Shown: positions 1-15,078 of the stretch, one piece after another
Position numbering within the stretch: position 1 is the stretch's first letter
Layout of the letters: the number at the start of each line of letters is the position of its first letter
NCBI GenBank assembly: GCA_963277665.1
Contig: OY728160.1
Coordinates: forward strand, 43,632,605-43,696,604
Direction of reading: 5' to 3'
DNA: 64,000 nt
DNA from: Viscum album
Taxonomy: Eukaryota; Streptophyta; Magnoliopsida; Santalales; Viscaceae
Program-made: the position numbers and the translations under genes
The notes under the pieces: generated by a model
What the model was told of the DNA's origin: nothing
Seen by the model: the letters and a program-made list of their open reading frames with translations, nothing else
Databases searched by the model: none

Positions 1-3000
1 CAACTTAAGAGAAATATTTTTTTCCAGGTATCATTCTTTAGTAAGTACATACTTAAATAATCACTAGTATTGAGCTCAGAGGAAGTAATAGTGTAACATT
101 ATTTATGTCAAAATTAATATCCATTAATAATCATTGATAATAGATATAATGAAATATAAAACAATACCACACACATTTTAAGGAAGCATTAGTTTAAGAT
201 TTTTTTGGCAATATGAGGATGTAATGATGTCTAATTACCATTGTTTATTTAATCATGTTTGTGATATTTGGAGAAAAATTATTTAATTAGTGTAAAATGT
301 ATCACACTAAAAAATTTTAAGGAGTATAAAATTTGATTAATATATGAGTGTTTTTTCTTGTAATACACATAACATAGAATGAAAATTAAAATAACATTAT
401 ATCATTAAGATAGATTATTAAAATACAAAAATAAAGAAATTTATAGATAAATAAAAATTCTAGTTACTAAAATCAGAAAAAAAAAATGACTACAAACGTA
501 AGTAAAAATACTACAATGGTGATATTCACATCATATTGATATTTCATAGTGATTATAATACCAATGAAAACTATAGAATGAATATGATATAGTTTAAACA
601 TTGTTAATATCCTGATAAAATTTATATTATATGAAGATTGATTTTGTAGACGTATATATGTCTATATATCATAATTTAATATAATTGGTATACACTGAGT
701 CATTGGTAATGTGGTAATTTGAAATATGGTCATTAGATATATTTACAATGGATATATATTTATTATAAATGCTTTAATCTTCTCAGTAAATATTACATAT
801 ATAACTGTTAATTAATAATTAAAAATAATATAATTCCCAGATAGTAGTCACTATTTGGATGAAATAAAATTAGAATAATCCATTAAAATGATTTTATTTT
901 TTAAAAATTAATTTTGTTAGTCATAAAATAAAAATAAATATAAATATATTTAATGAGTAATTTTTTGAGTTCATAATTTTGTTTAAAATACTATAATATC
1001 ATTGTATTATTAAATGGAATTCTTAGAAAATGAGTAATGGGATTTTATTAAAATAATTTAACATTAAAACAACATATTTATAAACAATCATTTTTTCTAT
1101 GTGTTGTATATTATTATATTTTATAATTTAATTAATATCTTTAAATATATGAATGTTATAAATTATATTTTTAATGAATAAGAAAATATGATATTAATTA
1201 TTTAATTAGTAATTTATATGAAAAATCATAAGAAGTACTCATGTTTAAAAACTATTTTTTTCTATAAATCAAATTATATGTTAATTATTTATGTTATTAT
1301 TTAAAATATTGTATTCTCATATAATTAAATTAAAAAATATTATACTTTTTTAAAATAAGAAATAACAGGGAAAAAATCAGGTAATGTATCCCATTTTAGT
1401 TTCGTTAATGAAATATTTTAACATAGAAAATTTTGATAAACTACAATTAGGGTAAAACTATGTAAAGGTATTAAATTAAAATTTAAAGTATTTAAGCACC
1501 ACTAATAATATATATAAATATTTAGTATGATTGGATCCAAAATAATATTAATTAATTTTTCACTTTGTATATATTTTCCACTTTAAATGAAAAAAACATA
1601 CATCATAGCGAAAAAGTGTCTTCTAAATGATAATAAAAACAAAACAATAAAATTACCCCTTCTCTAAAAATACATAACCATTATTTTTAAATTCATAATT
1701 TTATATTCATAAAAATTTTACCTACCACAAAAACAATTTATAGTTTTAGTATAATGTGGTAAAAATTAGATGCCAAAATTAGTTATAAGGAAGTAATTTT
1801 TTTCAAGTTGTTGTGAATTTATCTATATAAGTATCTAGTTTATCAAAATCATTTTCATTTTTTAACTATATACACTCTTAAAAAATAACTATATCCCATG
1901 TAATTATATATTTTTAATATAATATTTATTATATAAATTTTTTTGAAAATAAAATTAATAAATTTTATTATTCATTCTTGATAAAACATATTTCTTGGGT
2001 CTGTTCGATAGTCTATATTAGCATACCTTAATATCATTCCTATTTCCATCATGAATGAGTATCAATACAATAATACTTGTAATTTATGATATTAAATTTT
2101 ATTTTATTGTATGTATACTGTCTAAGAATGGTGATACAAAAATTAATGATCAATATAAATTAAATAGTTTGTAATTTTATGTCACTCAAAACATTTTCAT
2201 TATTGATTACATTTTACTAAAAAATACCTATATTTTCTATAAAAATAAAATTGTCATGAAAAACTAAATTCATAGAAACAATTATATATTAAAATATTAT
2301 AAATAAATTATGATCATGTTGAAAAATAAATAATATAAAATTATTATGAACTTGTATGAATACATCAAATTTATTGAAATACAATAATGAATATAAACAA
2401 TAACACATAAAAAATATAATAAAAATTATTATACTTAACAATTAAAAAAGGATAAATATTTGACAAATATTAGTAAATATTTTATTTGATGGTTATTTTT
2501 ATTTTTACTTATTTAAATGCATTTTCATGTATATCAATAGAAATGTTATATTTTTTTCAATATCACATTGAAATATGGTTTTTTAAATTAAAATTACTAA
2601 CCTTTGTAATTGTTTTTACATTATTTATAAAAGAACATTTATTTTATTCTCTATTTAGTTTTTATTGGGATTAAATTTATTATTATTATTTATCATTCAT
2701 TTTTTTCACAAATAATTTCAATGTGTGATTTTATTTAGATCCAACAATATCACATCCTTTTTCACCTGAAATAATTATCATCCATATCAATATATTTTTT
2801 TGATTTTTTGAATGTTATTATAATTTATTCTAAAATTTATTAATCTATTTTCTGTTAAATTGTAATATCATTTCCAAATTTTTAAAAAAAAATCATTTTA
2901 AATGGTTTATTTCTCCAACCGTTTCATTTGGTTTTCTATTCAATCCGCCATTTCAATATTTGTAGGGCATTAGAAAGTAGTATTTACTTAAAATTTTGTT

Positions 3001-6000
3001 ATATTTTATTGGTATTTTTTTAAAATTTATATAATTGAAAATTATAAGTTAAAAATACTGTGGATAATTATTTATATTATTCAATGTACAATCATAATAC
3101 ACTTTATTTTTTTGATTTTTATCTATGTAAATATTCATTAATTTCTTAATATATCACTATGTATATGATTTATCAAAATAAAAATATAAAATTTTATATT
3201 ATAAATTATTATTCCTTGTTATGGTTCTTATGAAACCATTTAATAATCACATGTTATTTATTTGATTATGTAATTTTGAATGATTACATGATATTATTTC
3301 AAAAATATATGGGATTTTAATATGTGATTGGTGGATGAAGAGTTATATAGATATATAATACATTGGGTAAATAATTATCTCACATGAGGGGACATATATA
3401 GGATTAGGTATCCAATCCAAACTATGATGTTTACTATAATTTTGATTTATCACAATCCACTATAAATCTTTAAACATAACTTGATAATGGTCTAGGTAGT
3501 GGGCCTTAAAAAATAAACTGATTTTATATACATATATATAGTCCCCATTATTTTTCAATAGTTTTGTGTTATGAAATATTAAACTGTAATATTTCTATAA
3601 TACATATCATTTACACATGATCACATATTTCTATTCTTCATTTTACATGTTATCTAAAACTCATTACGTCATGATTCATCCTTTTTTTCATTTTTTAATC
3701 AGTATGAAATCATTATGTTATGTCCATGTTTCTTGATTATTCTCTAACACCCATATGATATTATTATAATCACCTTTGAACGTAAATTAATATATATTAT
3801 GTTTACCCCTTATTGAAAAATTATAAAACCCTTTATTATATTTAAAATACCTTGGTAATTGAGAGGATTAATATATTTTTTACATCTAAAATAATATCAA
3901 GTTTGAAAAATATTTTTAGTAGATGTTGATTAATATTTGTGAAATATGTTCATTATATATCTCATTTATAATAAATTTAAACATATAGGTTCAGTAGTGT
4001 GATTTATTATTTGATATAATGAATATTTATATAATATAATATAATAAAAACATTTTTTATAGTTATATCATGCAGTTTTTAATATCATAACCAAAAAAAT
4101 GGTAAATATGAATAATTTTCAAATATTAAAAATCACCAAATGAAAATACTAGGCATTATAGGTTAATGAAAGATATAATTCTGGAAAATAAAATACCATA
4201 ATATATATAAAGTATTATTATAAGATGTATAATGTGTATGTAAAATATAATTATACAATCTCTCTATTCTATTTATCTATTTCTAGATTCAATCATAAAT
4301 TATTTTATCATAATTATAATATAAGGTTACATTGTCAGATATTTCTCCAAAATATCTAGCAATTTCATAAAAATCTCATGGAATAAGATCCATAACAGAA
4401 ATCAATTTAAGAGATAAGAAAACATTATAGTCAATTTCATCTTAAAATGAATTGATATAAGTTTCAATCTCATCTTATTTAATAATGTGGATCATTTATT
4501 AAAATCAACTACACAAATATAATATTCAATAAATACAAACCATGGATTTATTAATATCCTATAAAATATTAATTTAAAAACTAAAAAAATTTCTATAGAT
4601 ATTTATCCTTATAAAATATATCATCCTCTAATACTATAAATGATTAAAAAAATTCCATTTCATTCAAGTAACATAGAATAAATATATTTATAGGACTCAT
4701 AATCTCTCCCTAATTTTATTTATTTCCTTTTACATGATCTATGGAATTACATTGTAAAATTTGACCCATTTAATATTTTGATGAAAACCCCAGGTAATAA
4801 AATTTATATAACATGATACTATACCAACAATATTATTTATAATTACTTAAAAAATCATCATAAAAATAATTATCATTTCACAATTGAGTTTACAGTCATC
4901 ATATTGAAAAAATCCTTAAAAATAAATTATCAATGTATTTTCAAATGGTTTACTATACCAAAAAGTAATAACCTATACAAATCATAATTTTTCTATTTAT
5001 ATGAAATGTATATACCCTTTTAAAATTTAATTTGGGCATAATAAATCTTATATTTAATATTATTGATAATAAAAAATATGTGAAAGAATTCATTTTCAAT
5101 TGATACAACTCTTTTGATATTAATAATACATAAGAGGGAATCTATTTCATAGTAACATGTATTTTGAAAATAATCAGTAATACTCACAAATTACTTTTCA
5201 AAATTTGATATATATTATGAACGTAATTATTTTGATCATTTTAATAATTTTTATATACATAAATTGACTTATTTAGAATAGTTATATTCTCTACATAATA
5301 TAATGAATAAAAGTAAAACATTATTATAACATATAACCATTATCATTAGAGCCATTTGGCTGATAACTATTATGAATAAAAGACTACAAACACAAAAAAA
5401 ATTATAAGTTTTTTAATAAAAATAAAATTGATGAATATATTTTAATTAATCTTTTGTTTAATCATTTTTAATTTAGTTTATTTAGAAAACATTCATCAAT
5501 AATATATTAGTCAACATAGTCATAGTTCATTGACTTCATATACAGAAAATTAAATCAATATAGTGAAAAATTGTTCGTTAAACAATATATTATAATTAAA
5601 ATTTATGTGTAAAAATTTATATATCGAATCATATATATCATCATAGATGTTTTCCAATATCCATATATACCTATTTAATTCACATAAAATTAAAAATAAA
5701 CCTTTTACATTTTTTGGTAAAAAAATAATTTCATAATAAAAAAAACATTATAATGTTATGAAAATTATATATATTCAATCCAAATATTTGAGAATAATTC
5801 ATATTTATACATAAATAATGGTCTCATTAAAAACACTCGAGAAATATAATCTTCACTAGACATTTCAAAAATTAATTTTTATTTGATTTTTCCTCAAATT
5901 AGTATTGTTTGATATTTTAACTTATAATTTTAGACAAATTCCCACTTAATATTTTGATATCTTTCCATAAATTGACATATTATTTAGAAATTTTTCATTA

Positions 6001-9000
6001 ATTTTAATAATTTTAAATGAAGTAAACGTAAAAATTTATTTATATAAACATAAAATTTTAAAATTTGTTAACTATATTCAAATAAGAAAATTAAAAAACA
6101 TATTTGCTTTCTAGTTTTTCTTTTATATAATATTTTTTTCATGTTGAGGTGGAATTGATTTACTTCCATGTAATATATAATTTTCAATTAGCACTCCAAT
6201 GTTCTATTTATAAATATAATTTAATTCCAAAAAATTAAATTTTAGGTTTTTAAAAATTATTGATTTCTATTAAAACATAGTCTCATTATTTATAATTTAT
6301 AATTATCACCATTTAATATTAATTCCCCCATAAAAACATCCTACAATGAGGTGATCATAATTTAATTTTATTAATTTAAAAAGGAGAATAAACAAGACCA
6401 ATATTATTATTCCATAAATATAAAGGAACAATTCCCCAAATGTCACTACCATTATATAATATTGATGATAATTTTGATTTTTTATCTATAAATATCATTT
6501 ACCCATCACTATATCAATCAACTGTTGGTTCAAATAAAAATATATCTCATTTCAAGTCATTCATTGCCCATGAGTTTTCAGATAATAATAAAATTTTCAC
6601 TTAATTTTCATTATTTTTGAATAATATTATTATTCAAACAACATTTGTGAAATAATTTAATTCAAACACATCCTATAAAGAATATAAAAAAATGAATGTA
6701 TGAACATATAAATGTTATCAAATATTTAATGTGAATTTATTATGAGTGGAATTAAATTTAGTATATAATTTATAATCTATGGAAATTCTTATAAATTCAT
6801 TAGTATATAATCTTTTTTTATGCAAATTCACATAATTATATGTTTTAATATACATTCAAAATACTTATAAACTTTTAGTATGTATAGAAAAACTCATATA
6901 ATTTATAAAATTTAATTTAAAAAAATATTTTTAACATTATCATGTTGATTGAAATCTATTACATTTTTTATTTCCATCATTACCTCCAATGAAACATTAA
7001 TTTCATTGAACAATAATGTTTCTCATTATAATTATGAACATGATTGTAATATATATTGATATTCTCATAAAAAGTTGTTAATTTTTTTCTTGGTAAAAAT
7101 AATCACGCATAAATAAAAAAAATTTTATTTCTATATTATTCATTATATATAACTACTTTATGTGATACTTGTTTATTATAAAATAAATTATAGAATAAAT
7201 TATTTAAGATTCTTATTGTTCATTACTTTTATTCAAATACCATTTCCATTCTATATTGTTACATTTATGTGATTCAGGTTTAAATAGATTTAAGAGGATA
7301 TTGGAGAAATGTTGGTAGAGGTAAAATTTTTATTATAACATGGAGAGATAGGTAACAACATATCCATGAATTTCACACTAGGGAGTTTTTTATAAGAGAT
7401 TGTGTGATATTTTAGGTTATTAAATCATTTTGTTATATTGTGATTCAACATGCTTGGGGTTTATAGAGGATTTTTTGGATGAGTTAGATGTCTTTTATAA
7501 TTGCAATGACCCATAACAGAATTTGATTATTGTTATACGATTTTTATAAATTAAATTTTATTTCCATTACTTATTTTCTAGTCATTATATAGGGGAATCT
7601 ATTATAGTGTAAAAGATATTTGGTAGATTTTTTAAATTTATAAGTTTGAGTTTTACATCAGGAACAAGTTCATGTTGATTTAGATAAATAATACGGGATT
7701 TTATTTTTCTCCACATATTAGATATCATGGAATATCCATTCAAATTATGGGGTTTAACCTATATCTTGATTTTAGTGATACTATTTCTGCTGAAGTTTTT
7801 ATGTAATTCATCTATCATTAAACATCCATTATTCATGCATATTATATGTTGATGTTGAAAATTCATTAAAATATGGGTAAATGGGAGGAATCATGGTATT
7901 CGTAGTGGTGGTATGGAATAATTAGCCCCATTAAGGAATGGCCATGGTCAATCACTTCACGACACTTCAACTTATATTTTATTTATAAAGTTCATAATTA
8001 TACTTCAATCTTAATATTTTCCCTCTATGTTCGTGCATTTTAGTTGACAAGATATGAATCCCTATAGAATTATAAACCCATATTGGATAGATTTATTAGA
8101 CTTATAGATGTTCATCAAAGGTGAAATTCTGTTATTTTCATATTAGGTTTTTCTACATATCCTTTAATTTGGAAGGTAGTCGAATAATAATCCATTTTTT
8201 AATGATGGGTAATCAATTTATGTGATATTGAATTTTTTAGGATTCTAAGGATTCAAAAACGATTGAAATTTCATTATGATCATCCTTTTATCATTGTTCA
8301 TTAACAATGATTATTACATCACTGGTTGTTGTAGTTGATTCAAGAACTAAATTATTTGATTTCTTAATTTTGATACCTTTCATATGTTACTTTCATAAGG
8401 TTGGTTATGTTTATTGGAATAAATAAAATAATAATCTATATGAAATTAAATATAGGAAAATGAAATGATATGCATGTGTGTGTAGGGTATTATGATATTT
8501 TATTGTGAATGTTTATTTCAATTGTATTATCTAGTATATTGTTTCTAATATATATATATATATACTTATATATGTATTTGTGTATCTTTGTTTATATTGT
8601 TACTAAATCAATTGAATCACGCATTCATAAAATGATATTTATGGAAAGTTAATAATGAAATATTTTTGTTTATATATTAAATAAACTTAATATTTATTGC
8701 ATAGAATTTTTTAATATAAGTGGAATCATGCATAAAATGGGTAATATGAATTTTATTTTTGTTATAAATTTGTATTTGTGCTATGTTGTGATTATAAATA
8801 TAGTGATGTGGATTATGTGGCCTTTTATGAAGGATATATATAATTAGATTCGGGATGGAATGTTTTGGATATAAAATATATTACTATATTTATATGTTCT
8901 GAAATTATATATATTTTTATTGATTTATAATGTTATTATTGTAAGATGTGTGAAAGAGGATATATTGTGTGTATGTTTTTTGAGGGGGGGTGTTAGGGTA

Positions 9001-10229
9001 GGGTGTTAACCCAAGTTATGTAATGGTTGTGTGACATTTAGTTATTTGTTTTAGTGAATTTATATGTACTCATTATAGTATATATATTAAATAGGTATCA
9101 ATGAAAGGAATTTTATTTTTGTGTTCAACCATTGATTGAATGTTGGATGGTAACTAATTTTCATATACTAGTAATTAATGTATAACAGCTAGAATGAATA
9201 ATTATAATCACTATTCATGGATTATCATGAAAAATTAATTTAATAGAACAAGGAATAAAAGAAGTTATGTATATTCTAATTATATAAATTGATAAATTAT
9301 GTTATTAAATTTGAATTCAAAAATATTATAGTTGTTAATATGTGTAATGTTGTCGTGATTTGTGGTGTATAATGTGTATGTGATGTTATCATATGAAATT
9401 TATGGAGTGTTGGATGTGATATAATGGTTATGATATTTTAATTTTAACCCTTTTAAATGATTTATTTTCTCTATATTTATATATTTATAATGTTTTCTAT
9501 TGTGAGTTAAATATGTGCCACACTGGACATTGAAATTCCATTTGATGCCCATAATGTTTTGGGTTATGGTTGTTTTCTCTAACATCTGTAATATGAGTGG
9601 AATAAATGGATAATCGCAAAAAAATTTATTCTCTTTCCTCTAGTGATAGTTATGTATATAATTTGATGTAAATAATTGAAATGTGGGTTTTGTGAGTTAA
9701 GGATGGTATGATAATATGTTTTTGGTGGGTTTCATTCAAGGTAAGAATGTGGAATGTGGAAGAATACCATTATGTTACCGATACCTGAAAATTATGTAAT
9801 TGTTTTTTGAAATTGATATATATAAATATATATGTATAACGGTACCATGTAATTATAGTTTTATGGAAAAAATTTGACGTGATTATGATGATTCAGAATG
9901 GATTGGTGTGAGGGAAAATTTTACATTAGGGAATTAAATGTGAAAACATATAGACAAGAGTTTATTGGGGTACCAATTTTTTATGTTCATAAGATTTTAT
10001 TCCTTTATAGATGCATGTGATATGGAGTGATTAGGTCATGGTGGTGGTTTTTTTTCATTTTATTATTGGTTTTAATTTTTTAATGTCTAAATAAATTTTA
10101 TTATTCATCAAAATATTATTGATTGGCCAAGAGGAGGATCCTAATGAGTATAAATGTATGTTCACTAAGACGATTATAAATATATGTTTCATGTTTAAGT
10201 GTATATTGTAGAGATATATACATATTAGG
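1..10229. other. AT-rich intergenic or ancient repeat DNA, no gene seen
   Basis: No open frame longer than about 60 codons with recognisable protein content was found on either strand, and no RNA gene could be made out. Composition is strongly AT-rich with long A and T runs. From about 7.3 kb onward the sequence becomes somewhat richer in G on the plus strand, which suggests old repeat DNA of a different origin, but no pol motif was recognised there. A TA microsatellite lies at about 8548-8565. The only structured point is a G-rich run at about 8982-9012 that could be an LTR edge. Confidence 0.6.
8976..9012 (+). other. Possible polypurine tract and LTR start
   Basis: A T run is followed by GAGGGGGGG and then by TGTTAGGGTAGGGTGTTAAC. 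A purine tract directly before a TGTT start is what the junction between the internal region and the 3' LTR looks like in many plant LTR elements, Copia ones included. No matching second LTR, PBS or pol was recognised nearby, so this is only a candidate. The GGG runs could also form a G-quadruplex. Confidence 0.25.
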
Positions 10230-10300
10230 GGGTTTACCCGAGTGGTAATATATCCCAATAATTCTTCATCACACTAGAGTTCAAATCAAGGTGTGTATAG
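10230..10300 (+). repeat. tRNA-derived SINE-like head
   Basis: The stretch has the layout of an RNA polymerase III internal promoter. A box A-like block TTACCCGAGTGG lies at about 10234-10245, and a box B-like block AGTTCAAATCAAG lies about 45 bases downstream at about 10278-10290. It starts with a G run (AGGGGGTTTACCC) as tRNA-like SINE heads do. CpG loss would explain box B having CAAAT where GTTCGAATC is usual. A tRNA-unrelated body may run to the TA-rich tract ending near 10622, but no target-site duplication or second copy was identified. A decayed Leu-type tRNA pseudogene is the alternative; the long A-to-B spacing suits either. Confidence 0.4.
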
Positions 10301-10922
10301 GTATTATTACAATACTATATTGACTAGGATATAGATGATGATATAGGATGGCGGTGACACAAGGCTGATGTACAAAGGTTGTGTCGTAGGCATGAAACAT
10401 GAATTATGATGTATTCATGATGATGCAATGGGATTTTGGGTCATTTTGTGGGCTTCATTCCCCTTGGGGTATTGGCCATTGAAAAAATAAAGTAGTCTTT
10501 ATATGGGGGTTATCCGCTGAGGGACATGCCCTACCTTTTAAGCCTATTTGTGTGGTGTGTGTGTGTTTGAATGTAATTTTACCCCAATAACATTATATAT
10601 ATGTATATATATATATATATATTAGTACCTTATAATCTTATTTTATTAATTGTGTTTTGTTTTTCTTCATTGGTAAGTAATATTCAGATATTATACCATG
10701 ATGTGTGGTCTTTTTATGAAATTTTCATGCATTGTGGTTATTGTAGGATTTTCTTAATGATATGGGGTTTATAATTGTGTTATTATTATGTTCATAGGAT
10801 TTATGACTGTAATTCCTCGAAATTTCAATATTTATATCCCATGTGTGGGTGATCAACAAAAATTCCGTTTCTGTCGGAATATGAAGGTCATTAACTGTAG
10901 AATAAATATCAGTTCTCAATCA
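10301..10922. other. Unassigned sequence with GT and TA microsatellites
   Basis: No gene was found. The stretch is less AT-rich than its surroundings up to about 10570. It has a GT run near 10550-10567 and a TA microsatellite at about 10593-10622. A small hairpin, ATTCCG...CGGAAT, lies near 10862-10880. If the SINE-like head is real, part of this stretch could be its body. I looked here for the missing left end of the LTR copy at 20.38-23.81 kb and did not find it. Confidence 0.4.
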
Positions 10923-13900
10923 TATATGGTCATGATAATGTGGTGTTGATGCTATAAATGATAATTATATTTGGTAATAGAGTTATTAATTGTATTGATG
11001 TGAATATAATCACATTTGTTTCCTAAATATACATTAAATAAATTTTTTAGGAACATTCATTAGACTAGAAAATAACACTATCGGGACAGAATGATATTTT
11101 GGATTTTGAGAAAAGGAAACCTAAAAATATTATTCATAAGTAAACTCTATAATATCCCACAAATTTATTATTTTAAACAAAACATCTTCGAAAATTAATA
11201 CATAATAATTTTTTAGAACATTTGGAAAGGAAAGATAAGATTGTGTGGGATCAAATGGTCAGTATGGTTAATCTATGGAGATACATAATCATAAAATGAG
11301 AATATGATGATGACAAAATGATCATAACATTTGAAAATCATACCATTTATATCATATATCATAATCTTGTGTAATGGGTTAATTATTTGTAGTCAATAAG
11401 TCCTGATTAATATGGAAATCATGGAACATGATTCTTGAGAGCCAAACATTGGAATAAGAAATATAACCGTGGAATAAAAACAATAACATAAAATCATTTC
11501 AATAAAATTCATTTATTATAGACATGGTGGTCACAGTGGAATGGGTTATACAAGGACCCTACCATTATAATTATATATTGTAGTGATTTTAAAATAGAAT
11601 AAAAATTATTACATCCTCATGAATTATTTTAGTTTATATTTTTTGTTATTTAGGTCACAAATAACATAAAACAACTCAAAAATTTCAATTTAGACACATA
11701 TCCACTATATCGACTTTTATCACCAAAGGAAACCATTTTTGAAATAAACCCTATTTTTTGTTCATGTAATGACTTCATGGTGTTCCCCATTTTGTCATCC
11801 TTATATATATTATCCAATAAATCATGGGAAAAAATTATAAATTCGGATGAACACAAAAAATAATATTAAGGGACTTGAATGAAGCGAAAATATTAGCCTT
11901 GGTAGAATCCATAAAAAAATTCATAACAAAATAACTTTTTATTATGAAAAAGTAATAATATTTTATTGAAGATCACTATCATACCTTTGGAAAATATATC
12001 AATTTCTATGGAAAAAATCATTAGTATGTATATAAAATAAAAGCAAGTAACTTGGAAAATCATTTTTCACATCACTCTTAATAAAAGTATTGCTCTATCA
12101 GCTACATAGGTATTCATTTTCATAGTTACATTTGGAATAATCACCAAATAAAAATTTGTATAATCTCTTAGGTGAAACCTAAAAAAATTACTCTATCTAG
12201 TTACTAGATGAATTATATTTATATATAAGCTTAACCTTCCATAAGTTTAACCTTGAACCACCAATCAATATAAATAATTCCAAAGAACCCAAATATAATC
12301 ACAACAAATAAATTTTACATCAAAGAAACATTCTTGGGGAATATAACATTTCCAAATTCAAATTACATTTCCAACAGAGCAGCACACTCATAAATGAAAA
12401 ATATTACCTAGAAATAAAATAGTAAAATTTTAATGTTTTTTTTGAATTATTATAAGAAGTATATGGTGGAAATATCTCTCATGTCGAATATGTTAAAAAT
12501 GAACATTCCTTCTGAATTATTTTTAAAAAAATTCACAAAAACATTGTTTTAGAAAATAAAAAAAAAGTACAACATTTTTTTGAATGTAAAAAATGAGTAG
12601 ACATGAAATTTAAAACTAATTAGATTATATAAAAACTATATCTAGAAATAATATTAGAATACATAGATATAGATGGAAAAGATTTTTCATGGGTAACATT
12701 AAAATATGGGTTAAAAAAAGAAATCCCCATATAATGATCATATCATTGATTTAAAAATTAATCAAAGGAAATAATATGTGAACCCATATAAAATTGACAT
12801 AAAAAATAAAGAACAAAATATGAGATATGAAAAATTACTTTTACACATAATATTAACATTACTTGATTTTTTAGTACATGTTTTTTTGAACAAATGGGAA
12901 TTAGGTTAAGAAATTCCTTACCTCACATTCAACATCCTTAAATAGTATCAAACCTTGTGAATAATAGTTTAAATAATGTTATTAATACAATAGAGATTAA
13001 TATTGATATTTATAACACCATATGTAGTGATATTATAACATGTAATGACCCATATATTAATAATATTTCATTACAGTCATGGTTTCATGTAGAGTTGTTC
13101 CAAGGTTTAATTATCATTTTAATTGATTAAAATTGTGGATGTACCTGTAAAACAGGATTAAAAATCCATAATTAGAAAAGATTATTGTTAATTATACTCC
13201 AAAATTAATAATTTTCCCTTTTATAATTTATTATTTCATACAATAGTATGGCTAATGACATAAAACATTAATGATAAATGTTTTGTTTTTGTTGTTTTTT
13301 CAAAAAATCATGAACTCGTTTCATTTTACTGAATATTATGTCTATATTTATGTTCTATAAGATGAAAAATGTTATAATATATCTATTAAAAAATATTAAG
13401 CTATAATGATTTTTTAATTACCATTCCTCATGGTTTTAATTGAAAAATAAAGTAATCACAATGAAGACTAACCATCAGAATTTGGAAAATAATTTGGTTT
13501 CTTCTAATTATGGTAGATGAGAAATGAAATTGATATGATAAATTCCATTATAAACATAAAATTATAGTTCATAGATTATTCATTAGTTATCATTCATATA
13601 GGGATATTGGATATGATTAGATAGTAGAAATAATAAAATAAAATAAGAGAGGTACCTTAGGAATATTACCTCTAGAATATCACATCATTAAGAGATCCTC
13701 TTTGACTATGTACTTGGTCTTGTAGTAAGACAATATGAACATGGACATGGGTAGAGTAGGATGGTGTTGTTTTGGAATATATTTTAGGAGATAAAATATC
13801 TTTGGGTCAATATGGAATGTTGAGGGTGGTATTCATACATGAGGAGTGGTGGGTTTGAGTGATTAAAATAATGAATATTTTATATTTAATGCCAAGAAAA

Positions 13901-15061
13901 CTATGGTGGAATTAAATTCAATGAAATTTTAAAGAAATTAATATTTTTGAGGATGAATAGAATATATAAAAAGCATAAAAAACATCAAATATTTTATTTT
14001 TTAGGTATTTTAATCCTTTACCATTTTAGTTTTAACCAATTTATTATTTTTATGTATACCATGGTAAAAATAATTCAAGAAAATATTTATTATAACCCAA
14101 AATAAAATTGAAATTATAAAATAATTATTACTTTTTTATTCCAAATACATAGTTCATTTCAACTTATTTAATGAAAATATTTTTCCAAGTTATATTTAAT
14201 ATTAATCCCCTAGATATATTGGAAAAGCATGTTTTTAATGTGAGAAGTTATAATGTTGGTATTGTTTTAATAACAAACTTCAAAGTGAAATTGATTAAAA
14301 TTTCCTAAATTTGATTTTTAAATGTATAATATAACTATTTATAATGAAATTAAAATTGAAAACATATTTTATCTATATAAATATATTTTAAGAATAATCT
14401 GTTCAAAAAGTAATTGTAATATTTTTCATTATTAATCAAAAAATGAATTTTAACAGAAAAATACAATGAAATAACCCAAGTACACTTTTGATAACCTGAT
14501 ATGAAAAATAAATTTTATTTCATTCATATAGAAATTATAATTTTTTTAAAAAATTATTTTCAAAATAGGTGCTCTATCAAAAGGTGGAAATAGCTTTAGA
14601 AATATATAGCTTTTTTATTCATAAAATTGGATTTATTTTTTTCATAATAGTATAAAACATATTAGATGAATTTAAAAACATTTTATTAAATATATAACAT
14701 TAAGAAATAGTTAATATCATTTTCTAATAGTGGTTATTTAAAATATTTTTGATAAAATACAATTGTAATTATTAATATTTTTTTTTATAAAAACAAACCC
14801 TTTTGTCCAAATGTCATTTTTTATTTTTATAATTAATTGGTAAAAAATAAATTTATTTTATAACCAAGTTTAAAATATCATTATTATATTTTAGTAATTT
14901 TTATTCATTTCCAATATTTCAACAAAATGGTGATAATTGTTATGTCAAAATAAGAATATTTTGGAGTACATTTATGCTCTATGTTTTGTATAATGTAAGC
15001 TACAAAAAAGATTATTTTAATTTAAATAAATATAAATATAGTAAAATCAAGGGTTGTTACC
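10923..15061 (-). repeat. 3' LTR of the LARD-like element
   Basis: The right end reads ATCAAGGGTTGTTAC, equivalent to the ATCTCAGGGTGTTACA end of the well-bounded solo LTR at 56,922-61,151. The stretch before it also aligns (a GCTACAAAAAAG segment against GCGTACAACACAAG). The left end at about 10923 was placed by alignment with the LTR at 16957 and could be off by tens of bases. Inside are blocks shared with the other copies: TGGAGATAC...GACAAAATGA near 11275 (also near 29100), GGTTAAGAAATTCCTTACCTCAC near 12905, a degenerate TATA region near 13827, and a U3 unit at about 14430-14530. The CpG-rich leader repeat is not recognisable here. Confidence 0.6.
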
Positions 15062-15078
15062 CAATATCCCTTTAAAAT
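15062..15078 (-). other. Polypurine tract next to the 3' LTR
   Basis: On the minus strand the sequence just before the LTR reads TTTAAAGGGATATTG. This is a purine-rich primer tract of the kind that primes plus-strand DNA synthesis. Its spacing and the AT-rich lead-in match the PPTs found before the LTRs at 23808 and 63897. Confidence 0.5.

Noticed and set aside
8985..9006. Interstitial telomere repeat
   Set aside because: Only one or two TTAGGG-like words are present, and plant telomeres usually use TTTAGGG.
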